Shown here: in pieces, positions 30,082-41,000 of the stretch
How positions within the stretch are numbered: position 1 is the stretch's first letter
Layout of the letters: the number at the start of each line of letters is the position of its first letter
Assembly: GCA_035610365.1 (NCBI GenBank)
Contig: CM069432.1
Location: 27,218,354-27,282,353, forward strand
Length of the DNA: 64,000 nt
Direction: 5' to 3'
Source of the DNA: Aquatica leii
Taxonomy: Eukaryota; Arthropoda; Insecta; Coleoptera; Lampyridae
Made by a program: the position numbers and the translations under genes
Notes under the pieces: model-generated
Seen by the model: only the letters and a program-made list of their open reading frames with translations
The model's database searches: none
Told to the model about the DNA's origin: nothing

Positions 30082-32899
30082 TAGTGGAGACTGGGGAGAC
30101 TATGGACACGGGGAGAGAGTGGACCTATTAAAATTATTTTCCATATGTAAACTTCTGAACGCAGTCCCAGCAGTCACTAGCCAACCTTTAGTGTCTATGT
30201 GTAGCGTGCTGTGTTAATTGTTAATGTATTTTAAGTGAATAAAAAATAATTAATTATTTGTTGTTTTTGTTAAGTCTGATGTAATATTTTCGCATGTTTG
30301 TATAAGCTTTATCGGCCAAGAAAATAATTTATTTAAACTCATTTTCTGAAGTATAGTTTTAGTCATTTGAAAGCTAGGTTATAGTTTTGTAACACGTAAA
30401 TATTGGCGAGTTTAAAATTTATGGCGCTAAATTCAAAAAAAGTGCGCCGGGGGAGACATTGGACATATGTCCACACACTCCCCGCTACTTGTAATTATTC
30501 TGTATATTTATGTTTTTATGGAATTTTAGATTAAATAATCAAATAAATATGCCGAGGTACTATAAAAAGAAGAGTAAGAGAGTGTCCCGGATTCGGTAAA
30601 GCAAGCCGTAACTGACGTGTTGCAAAATAACTTGAGCATAAGAGAAAGTGCTAAAAAAAACAAGTTACAAAAAGCAGACTGTGCAATTACCTGAAGAAAG
30701 CAAAAGATAATGGTTTCGATAAAGTAGAGTTTAGCCCCAATTTCCGTAAAGCGCTCTTCAGGTTTATTTATTAAAATGTTCTGTCATATTTTATAGACTA
30801 ACACCTAAGTTAGTCAGACGGCTAGCTTATGAATATGCGATAAAAAGATTCGTTGGCTGTTCCAACAAAATGGGTGGAAAATAAAAGCGCTATCGAGGAT
30901 TGGTTTTGGGGCTTCATGGGCCGACATCCAAGGCTGTCTATGAGAAAGCCAGAGGCCACAAGCCTCGCTAGAATGACAAGCTTTAATAAGACAACTGTCA
31001 GAGAGTTCCAAGATAAGCTGCAAGTCGTCATTTCACGACATTCTTTCACACCTGAGATAATTTTTAATTTGGACGAGGTAAAATACTTTGTTGCTAGTTA
31101 AGAAATCAAATAATTTATTTTTACCTTTACCAATCTGTTATTAGACTGGAGTTACTACCGTCCAACGAGTGCAGAAAATTGTAGGTAAAAAAAGTGAACA
31201 CCAAATAGCCCAGGTTACATCAAGAGAAAGAGGTGAGCTAATCACTCAGGTAGGAATTATTTGTGCTAATGGTAGTACTATTCCACTTGTATGGATTTTT
31301 CCTCGACATCGATTCGACCCTAGCAGAATGATGAAAGGCATAAAAGATAAAGATCCATTAGATTTAGTTTATCCCAGCGGCTGGATGACCTGTGAAAACT
31401 TTATCAAAGTTCTAGAACACTTTGTTACACACGTTCGATGTTCTCTAGAAAAAAAAGTGCTGTTGATTATGGATAATCATGAATCGCATTTATCTCTAGA
31501 TACAGTTGACTTTTGTAGAGCGAATGGAATTATAATTTTAACTCTTCCACCGCATACTTCAAATAAACTGCAGCAGCCATTAGACCTCACCGTGTTCGGC
31601 CCTTTCAAGATTTTTTTCAACCGAGCGGCTGACTCTTGGATGATTCCGCATCCTGGAGAAACTATAAATATTTATGATCTTCCACTTATGTGCCGTCAGT
31701 CATGGGATAGAGCAGCGACTCCTGTTAATATGAAATCTGGATTTCTGTGCACTGGGTCGTCCCATTTGATCGCAACATATTTTCGGAAGAGGATTTCCCA
31801 TCTTCTGCTGTTATAGATCGCTCGTTGCCAGTTAATGAAGATCTTGAAAACATATCTCCTGCAGTTGCAGGTATTCCTCAATGCCATAATAAGTCACCAA
31901 AAGAACGGCGAAATACGTATAATCTCGATCAACCATCTACGTCTGTAACATCAATTTCGAAAAAAAACGCCACCACCGATCTAACTTTAAGAAAAGTAGA
32001 AGAGGAAATATTTATATCACAGGAGGAGATTAAACCGTTTCCAAAGGCCGCTCCAAGAAAACAAAATAGCAATCGAGGAAGAAAACGAGGGCGATGTATG
32101 ATCGCCACAGATACCCCAGAGAAGCTGATACTTGAAGAAAAGAAGAGACTAAAAGAAAGTAGGATGTCTGAGAAGAAAAGAAAAGAAGTCAAGAAGAAAG
32201 TATTTCAAGAAGAATCCACAGATGATGAAGGTGAAGAAATTGTTTTGAATGACAACTCATCAGATGATGATGCATGTCATGTCTCTGATGAAGAAACGTC
32301 AGTCGAATGTGTTCCTAAAGGTGGATACATTATTGCAAAAGTTTTTGGAAAATCGTCTGTCAGAAAATATGTCGCTGTTATTGACGAAAAACATTTTGAC
32401 GGTTATGATGTTCGTTTTTTGAATGAATGGCCAGCAGTTGTTATGTTTAATGAAGTCGTAATGGTTTTTCCTGATGCCATCAAAGAATCTAGACCAAGAT
32501 TTAAGGATATGGTCTACTTTAACATAGATCTGACTGAAGTTTTATTAGTGTAGTGTGAGATGCTTTTCTATAGATATCTTCATAGAAATTGTGTGTTACC
32601 TAATATTTTGTTTAAAACCCAATAAATATTAATGTTTCCAGTTTCAATACTAATGTCCGTAGTCTGCCTGGTATGTGTCCATTGTGTCCCAAGGCCGAGG
32701 AGATATTGGACTAAAATCACAACTTCCATTTATCGATTATAAAACTTAAAATATAAAAAATTTAGTTCTGATTTTATAAGGATATGATCTCGAATAACTA
32801 AGCTGTGATCGGCAACTTACGCCAATTTAACATCCTTATAAATAAAAAATCGGCGGTGTTATTTTTAAAATTTGTCCAATGTCTCCCCAGTCTCCTCTA
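30082..32899 (+). mobile_element. Pogo element 3 with both TIRs and TA duplication
   Basis: TA (30082) then GTGGAGACTGGGGAGACTAT; right end on the other strand GAGGAGACTGGGGAGACATT, with TA at 32898-32899. About 18 of the first 20 bases match. The element is 2.8 kb, contains one transposase gene with an intron, and is nested within pogo 4, itself at the edge of a piggyBac. Confidence 0.9.
30551..32553 (+). pseudogene. Pogo 3 transposase with a short spliced intron
   Basis: Starts MPRYYKKKSKR (30551), soon frameshifted. The CENP-B-type region reads WGFMGRHPRLSMRKPEATSL (30910). The first catalytic site, NLDE (31066-31077), ends exactly at a GT donor; a 67-bp intron (31078-31144, GTAAAA...TTATTAG) separates it from TGVTTVQ, the expected continuation. 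The other sites are LLIMDNHESH (31462) and KLQQPLDLTVFG (31567), with one extra Gln compared with the usual LQPLD. A frameshift near 31745 leads into a 268-codon open C-terminal frame (31747-32550) rich in charged residues, ending in a conserved-looking block (YIIAKVFGKSSVRKYVAVID). Confidence 0.88.
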
Positions 32900-33039
32900 T
32901 GCGATGATTTTTAGACGGATTATAATCAAAAAGTGTTTTATTTTTTTTATAAGAACACTGGGAGAATAATGCACCAAGGTATGTGCACCCTTATGCCTGT
33001 TTGTTAGTGTAAAGGTTAAAAAAATGGTTTTTAGTTACA

Positions 33040-33960
33040 GAATATGCTGTGAAAAAGGAAAGGAAAAGAACGTCTGAAAGGGAACTTCGATTCCACGGTC
33101 ATGAATAAGGCCATAGATTATTACAAAGAGACCAAAAAATAAATAAAACTGCTGTCTCTGCCATACAACACTTCTAAGGTATATTAAGAATGTGGCCAGG
33201 AAGAAGACATTCTCAATCTAATTATGCTGTGAACAGAGTGTTTAGTACTGATTTAGAAAAGCAAGTGAAAGAATGCATTGTTATCGCCAGTAAAGTGGAT
33301 TTTGGCCCTACAATTTTTTTTTCATCTTTGAAACTTATAAATGAATTACAAAAAATATGGTACAGTTACACTGAAACAATAGAGAAGATCGGTGACACTT
33401 TAGACATGGGGTGACCTTCATATTTCTATTTTTTTCAGCTATGCTGCCGACATAGGGAATACAATTCTGACATGTATTGACCTCTATGTTGTTTGTGCAG
33501 AAACTGAATTGGAAGGAAAAGTGCTTTTCAAGATTTTCGATTTTGGGCATATATTTTGGGGAGAGCTTGGACTGCATGTTTAAACTTTTAATTTACTTAT
33601 TTTGAAGACTATAGCCATGTTTCAGAAATGCCACGTTCATATAATAAGTCAAGTAAGTACTCAACGATCATATCATATGGAGCTATGTTCTATGGTCTTA
33701 CACCTCAATAATTTCGACGTCTAGCATATGAGTTGGATCTAAAAAATAATGTCAAAGTTCTAATTACTTGGGAAACACGACGATACGCTGGACCTGATTG
33801 GCTAACTGACTTGATAAAGCACCATGAAAGACATAAGAACTCCAAAAGCTACGAGTCTGGACAGAACAACTGTTTGTGAATTTATGGATAAACTTGAAAG
33901 TGTCAAAGTAAAATATTTCTTTACACCAGACAAGATCTTTAACCTAGATGGTACGAGTTT
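33040..33960 (+). pseudogene. Pogo 4 transposase, N-terminal part
   Basis: Pieces read STVMNKAIDYYKETKK (33095), WPGRRHSQSNYAVNRVFSTD and LEKQVKECIVIASKVDFGPT (33193-33310), then LTPQ and FRRLAYELDLKNNVK (33695), WETRRYAGPDWLTDLIKHHE (33772), and, in another frame, TPKATSLDRTTVCEFMDK-like sequence ending PDKIFNLDGT (33945). This covers the DNA-binding half up to the first catalytic Asp. The remainder of the catalytic domain is missing. Non-homologous sequence (33400-33690) interrupts it. Confidence 0.75.
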
Positions 33961-34139
33961 CCTAAGACTTTTGGTTTACTGAAAGTTTTATCTGTGAGAT
34001 TCACGCCTAAAAACGCAAGCGAATATTCGACACGATGGTCTCAATTATTAAATGATTCCAGCGGTAAGACAAAGACGATAGTTCCAATTGTTGGAACACA
34101 ATTTTTGGAAAAAACTGGTACCTCTTTTTGACTTTGTGT

Positions 34140-34902
34140 ACCAAATTATTTATTCGTTTAATAAATGTAAAAATAAAGTATATTTTGAAACTCCAGTAGT
34201 AGGGACCATAATTATTTGGGAAATTCGGACAAAAACGGGTTAAGAAAACCTAATGATAATTGTCAAAAAAGATAAATAACCTAAAATAAAATTAAAATTC
34301 TTTAAAAAACGGTTTATTTTTTGTAATTAATTCCGATGCGAGATTCTGTATATTTGTATCTAATAACGACTGCGTAGTAAATACCCAAAAAATAAACAGC
34401 AGTGTACACAATCACCAAGAACTAGAAAAGAAACGGCAACACTGCAATGCATTTGTATACCTACACGAATAATTCAGTATTCTTAACCTTAATGAGTTAC
34501 TAATTAAAACTACTTTAGTACGCTAAACTAAAAACGCTATTCGAGATATTCGTGTATGCATTAAACCCTACTTCCCGCTAAAATACTAAGAAACTATTAA
34601 AAAATTAATCATGGCAAATAGTAATTAATATTTTAGGCACTAATAAGGCCGATGTTAAAACCCTTAAAACGTTAGTGTATAAATTTTTATACGCTTTTAT
34701 TCAAATCCGTTTATTTTCCTAATACAAATTAGTTTAAAAAAAAGGTATTTTTTAATGTATAAAATAAATGAGTATGAAAATAAATAGTCATTTAATGGAT
34801 GGAATGTTATCACAACTCTAGTTACGTTATGGCCACTAATTAATTTGATATTATTGCTAAATAGATCGTTAATGAGCAAGTTCTTAAGAATTTTGAAAAT
34901 AA
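34140..34902. other. Intergenic / 3' UTR region of the host gene
   Basis: AT-rich. On the minus strand it lies downstream of the stop codon of the 385-aa gene. Otherwise nothing recognised. Confidence 0.5.
34696..34715 (-). promoter_or_regulatory. Candidate poly(A) signals of the host gene
   Basis: AATAAA occurs twice on the minus strand (34715-34710 and 34701-34696), about 190-200 bases after the stop at 34903. In such AT-rich DNA chance copies are common, so this is only a candidate. Confidence 0.35.
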
Positions 34903-35083
34903 TTATAAATCAGTGACAGGACCCGTTAAAGTTACTCTTTGAGGAACAGGGGGTGTAGACATTGATACCGAAGGCATAATTGAAAATGAAAATGGACTCG
35001 TGGTGTTCGAAGTTTTTCCATCTTCAGAAACATCACACACTGGCTCGTTATGATGTAAAAGACTTGTCAACTTCTTGTCTAAC
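34903..35083 (-). other. Host gene exon 4, terminal (181 bp)
   Basis: Acceptor ACAACAG at 35084-35090 after a 123-bp intron. The joined codon is Gln, then LDKKLTSLLHHNEPVCDVSE continues the coiled coil, followed by SFSIMPSVSMSTPPVPQRVT and the stop at 34903-34905. Clean protein-like reading to a stop in this AT-rich stretch supports it as real coding sequence. Confidence 0.8.
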
Positions 35084-38000
35084 CTGTTGTATAGTAAATC
35101 CTGATTAATTAATTATTTTTAATAATGAATTTAAGCGGTTAATGTGCAAACACGTTAAAGCATTGTATAAGCGTGAGAAGCTTTAGGAAGTGAAATCTGT
35201 ACATACTGCAATAATTTTTGATCTGTCTCCTCCTTTTTAGCCCGCGCATCTTGTAATTCTCTGCGTAAAACTAAAGCTTCGCGTTCTAATTCGATTACTT
35301 GTCTGGCCGAATTTTGCCCGTCGTCAATATTTGCTGGCAATATAGGTAAATGTACATTATCGTCAGATCTGTAACAATAACAAAAATTGCATTAAAATAT
35401 ATTCGAAAATGAACAAAGAACCGCAATGACCAGCTCGAAAAGCGTTATACACAATGCCCAAACCTCGCAGTTTGCTGATAGCGTAAAACCTGCCTTATCA
35501 CGAGCCATATTTTCCTGCTAGAGTAAACATGAGAAGGCGTCCGCGAGAAAATTACACTGCGGTGAATTATGTGCTCAGGAAAAGCTGTCATTTTCCGAGA
35601 CCCATACTCGCCACGCCTGCCTTGTAAATTAATAACGCTTTCTTACAAATTATCTATTAAGAATTTAGAAAGCATTTCGCACGTTTTTAATTTGCTCGTT
35701 GATTAATTACGCAACCTTTTACGACAATAGTAAATGGAAATTTTCTTACCGATTATGGGAAACTGTGAGATTTTTTAACTGTTCCTCTAATTTAGCGAGA
35801 CGTTCGTTATTTCGAGTTTTATCAGCTGTCATCGTCATCTGATTCTGAAACCAAAATAATATATAAATAAATTGAAAACTAGATTGACACAGACGTTTGT
35901 GACGGAAAAAATTCTGAAAAAAATGGCAACTCTGACAGACGTTTAATTTGTACCTATTGCAATAATGGCCGACGCATATATTGATTTATTAAGATTTCCC
36001 AGGCTGAATACGTGGACAGCGTGTGTCAATATTTACTTTTGGAAGTGGATGTTCTCATCAGAAATAGTTGCTAGATAGAATTTCCTTTCGAATTTGACCA
36101 TCTGCATAATTAAACCTTTATTATAAAATTCCCATTTTTTTTGTGTTAAAAACGGAAGTATGAATATTCAGTTCTGTCGAGGTTAATAAAACGAGAGATT
36201 CATATAGACCGCTATCTTGTTAATTGCCTTAATAGGGGTTTTAATCCGAGATACGGTCCCCGATTCTGAAGTCGATGGACTACCCCGCTACCGATTCAAA
36301 CGTCCATTAAGGCAATTTTGGTGTTTGCTCAGGCAAGACCACTTTGTAATGTTCTCGTATCAAGTTTCAATAATATCCATTTAATAATTTTTATACGACA
36401 AAAATAAAATTTCACAAGCACCATAAACGGATTTGATCGCAGGTAAAATAGATCAAGTTTAATGCGTTTTGCTATTGTAAAAGACACATCCTCTTTTTTT
36501 GACTTCTGACATAAAGAGTGAGGAAGTAACGTACACAAACCAACCCTACTTAGTGATGCGGTTTCGCACTTAAATATTACCTGACCACCCACAATGACGC
36601 TATTATTTTACTAAACTTTATGTTACCTGCACTGTCATAACAAAAAACATTACCTGGAAAAATGTGTTAAATAATACGTAAATATGTTAAAATCCCTTCG
36701 AATCTTTTGTAAAAAAAATCGTAAAAGTAGTTAATCTATTCCGTAACGGTGTATGTGACCTCAAGCTTTGTAAAAACCAACTTTACAGTTCATGTATTAT
36801 TACATCTGAATATGAAGCTTTAACTAAATTATGAACAGAAATTATGAAACGCTGAGGAAAATACTCAATCATTAATTTATACCATCAAACAGAAGAAAAT
36901 TCAGAAAGGAGGTGTAATGTGTACAGCAATAATAAAGCTAGTATTTCACTTCCTCACAACTTTTTGCGGTTATCATAGGACCTGCGTAATTGTTATGACG
37001 ACGTTGTGTATTACGAACATAATTTTGTAAAGCGATTACATATACCTAGTAGTATAGTTGAGCAGAAGTAGTACAGCATGTCACAATTTCAGGAAGTGCT
37101 TAAGTTATTAGAAAATCATGCAAATTTATTATTTAAACGAAATTACCCTATTTATGTTAGGCTAACAACAGATTCAGCAATGTAAACAAAATGGACGATC
37201 ACATCAATTAGCGACATACGCTTATAGTCAATTAAACTGTCTATGACATTTCGCCGAAAAGATACTGTAAAAAAATGTCAAAAACAATCAAAACGCCGAG
37301 AAATAAAAAACCACACTTTACAGATCCTAACTGGACGACAATTTTACCAAACTGCGTATGCAGACAAATCGTCCAAAACTGTCAAAACGACAAAAATGTT
37401 AGTTAGCCAAATCCTGAAATTAATTTTTTAAATGGTGAATAAATTGAATGACATTAGTACCAATTATAATTAATAAGAAATACACAATAACTAAAGTTAA
37501 ATTATTTTATCGATCTCTTTAGAGTCAACTACTAAATAAAACTTATATAAAAGTATATGACATTTTGTATTATGGCAGTTTTACTTTCCTTTTTTAAATG
37601 TTTTAAATAGAACAATTAATGTTTACTTTCCGAATTTGGCCGGAAATATGTTTTCGGCGTTTTCACCACAAAGTATATTCACAATTTTGGACAAGCTCCA
37701 CAATTAAGTGCTTGTCCGGTTTGGCAGAAAATTGGATTTATATTGGGGCGAGCTGACTTAATATTAAGCTGAACAAGAGACAGGAAAAAATGTAGTTAAA
37801 TACACTATTAGATCAAAATTAAACGGCGAAGCCAGAGGTTTTATTACGTATCAAAATGTTAGGAATTGGTCTAGTATTAAATGATCTTTTTTGCAAAAAT
37901 ACGAAGGGATCACCGTAGTGAGGATCAGTGGCGGTCCCAGGCGGGGGCCGAGCCCCCTCCCCCCATTGTCTACCCTATATCGTTTTTCTCATCGATTGTA

Positions 38001-41000
38001 TTTCGATCGTGTTATAAGGTGAATTTTTTCACGAGCGAGAGTAAATTCTACCATTAAAATACTTTATTCTATTGGAAATTACGCTTAAGAAACAGTCTCA
38101 ACTGCGCAACTCCCTCCTAATGCTAATATTATCGTCACAGAAGTCAGTAATTCAGTTCAGTCTGCGCTTGGCCAGTGGTGATTGCCTTGCGTACTACTTT
38201 TAACTTTTTTTATTGTTGGATAAGTTGAATTGTTTTTGTTTGGCCGTTTGTGGATTAAGATAAAACTGCCACCGTTGCGGGGAGTTCTGAGGGAACAGGA
38301 GCAGCGCATGTTGTTGACGATAACCCATGCTTTTCCGAACCTTCTTTGAATTCGAAAATTACCCATGAAGTCCATCAGGAACTGCACGAGTTTGATATCA
38401 GCCGGGCGTCATGTCAAAATTTAAGTTCAATGGAGAGATATGTATTTTTGAAAAATATTTGGGAACCACCCGAAAATTTTATTTTTCCAACTATACCTAC
38501 AAAAGACGTCCATTAACTTGGACCCCCCACAAAAAGAAAAAAGAATCAGACTTCTTGAAAAAATCAGTACTAATTATGTGTTAATTTGTTGCCGTATTCA
38601 AAATTTTGTTGCTCAAGAAGAGCAGCAGTAAATTAGAAATGAAGTAGGTGGGACCAGTTTAACGTAAAGCTAGACCCCCCTCTCAAAAAAACTTATTGCA
38701 TACAAAAAAAAACGAACTAATGTCAGGCGAAAATAGCATTAACGAATTTGCGAGATTCGCAAAAAAAATTATGTATTTTTTTACATATCAAAATGATGTA
38801 AAAGACTAACATTTTAACCAATTCTAAATTAAAACTATTAGACATACCCTCACGATGCGTTCGCCACCCTGGCGCAAGTTAGTTTCATAACCTTTATTTA
38901 TATTTGAATTTACATCTTGCTCAAATAATTATTACATACAATTCTTCTCCGCACTAGAGTTAACAATAATTTATACATAATCGAATTTGTTGCTAATTAT
39001 AAACAATAAAAACGACGGAGAATCGATGTACTCTCATACGGGACTTTTCGTAGTTTTAATTTACGTAAACAATTTGTTGTTTAAATTGATACAACGTAAA
39101 ATTGTTCTTCGCACTATAACGAACAGTAATTTATACATAATCGAATTTGTTGCTAACTATAAACAATAAAAAACGACGGAAAATCGATGTGCTCTGACGC
39201 GGGACTTTTATGTTTTAATTTGCATAAACAATTTGTTGCTTAAATTGTTACTACGTAAAATTGCTCTTTGCACTATATTCAACAGTAATTTATACATAAT
39301 CGAAATTGTTGCTAACTATAAACAATAAAAAACGACGGAGAATCGATGAACTCTCGTACGGGACTTTTCGTAGTTTTAATTTGCATAAACAATTTGTTGC
39401 TAAAATTGTTACTACGTAAAATTGCTCTTTGCACTATATTCAACAGTAATTTATACATAATCGAATTTGTTGCTAACTATAAACAATAAAAAACGACGGA
39501 GAATCGATGAACTCTCATACGGGACTTTTCGTAGTTTTAATTTGCATAAACAATTTGTTGCTTAAATTGTTACTACGTAAAATTGCTCTTTGCACTATAT
39601 TCAACAGTAATTTATACATAATCGAATTTGTTGCTAACTATAAACAATAAAAAACGACGGAGAATCGGTGAACTCTCATACGGGACTTTTCGTAGTTTTA
39701 ATTTGCATAAACAATTTGTTGCTAAAATTGTTACTACGTAAAATTGCTCTTTGCACTATATTCAACAGTAATTTATACATAATCGAATTTGTTGCTAACT
39801 ATAAACAATAAAAAACGGGGGAGAATCGATGAACTCTCATACGGGACTTTTCGTAGTTTTAATTTGCATAAACAATTTGTTGCTTAAATTGTTACTACGT
39901 AAAATTGCTCTTTGCACTATATTCAACAGTAATTTATACATAATCGAATTTGTTGCTAACTATAAACAATAAAAAACGACGGAGAATCGATGTACTCTCA
40001 TACGGGACTTTTCGTAGTTTTAATTTGCATAAACAATTTGTTGCTTAAATTGTTACTACGTAAAATTGCTCTTTGCACTATATTCAACAGTAATTTATAC
40101 ATAATCAAATTTGTTGCAAACTATAAACAATAAAAAACGACGGAGAATCGATGTGCTCTCGTACGGGACTTTTCATGTTTTAATTTACATAAACAATTTG
40201 TTGCTTGAATTGTAACTACGTAAAATTGTTCTTTGCACTTTAATCAACAGTAATTTATACATAATCGAATTTGTTGCTAGTTATAAACAATGAAAAACGA
40301 CGGAGAATCGATTTAAGCTACAAATTGTTTATGCAAATTAAAACATGAAAAGTCCCGGATGAGAACACATCGATTCTCCGTCGTTTTTTATTGTTTATAG
40401 TTAGCAACAAATTCGATTATGTATAAATTACTGTTGATTAAAGTGCAAAGAACATTTTTACGTAGTTACAATTTAAGCAACAAATTGTTTATGCAAATTA
40501 AAACTACGAAAAGTCCCGTATGAGAGTACATCGATTCTCCGTCGTTTTTTATTGTTTATAGTTAGCAACATATTCGATTATCTATAAATTACTGTTGATT
40601 ATAGTGCAAAGAACAATTTTACGTAGTAACAATTTAAGCAACAAATTGTTTATGCAAATTAAAACATGAAAAGTCCCGTATGAGAGTACATCGATTCTCC
40701 GTCGTTTTTTATTGTTTATAGTTAACAACAAATTCGATTATGTATAAATAACTGTTGAATATAGTGCAAAAAACAATTTTACGTGGTAACAATTTAAGCA
40801 ACAAATTGTTTATGCAAATTCAAACATGAAAAGTACCGCGTCAGAGCACATCGATTCTCCGTCGTTTATTATTGTTTATGGTTAGCAACAAATTCGATTA
40901 TGTATAAATTATTGTAAATTCTAGTGCGGAGATGAATTGTATGTATGAATTATTTTAGCAAGATGTAAATTCAAATATAAATAAAGGTTATGAAACTAGC

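Larger units (their letters stand above)
29792..34140 (+). mobile_element. Pogo element 4, host of a further pogo element
   Basis: TA then GGGGAGATATGGGTACGG at 29792 is a pogo-type terminal repeat at the edge of piggyBac sequence. Non-coding leader runs to 30081, is interrupted by pogo 3 (30082-32899), and resumes to the coding part at 33040. The right terminal repeat was not identified; the end at about 34140 is where transposase-like sequence has ceased. Confidence 0.6.

Noticed and set aside
36224..36330. tRNA gene or coding exon in the GC-richer patch
   Set aside because: No A/B boxes or cloverleaf could be drawn, and the flanking splice signals are weak; kept only as a low-confidence patch.
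38940..40950. Regular repeats that might be taken for a CRISPR array
   Set aside because: The unit is 161 bp with no unique spacers, the second half is inverted, and the context is eukaryotic. It is a foldback element.
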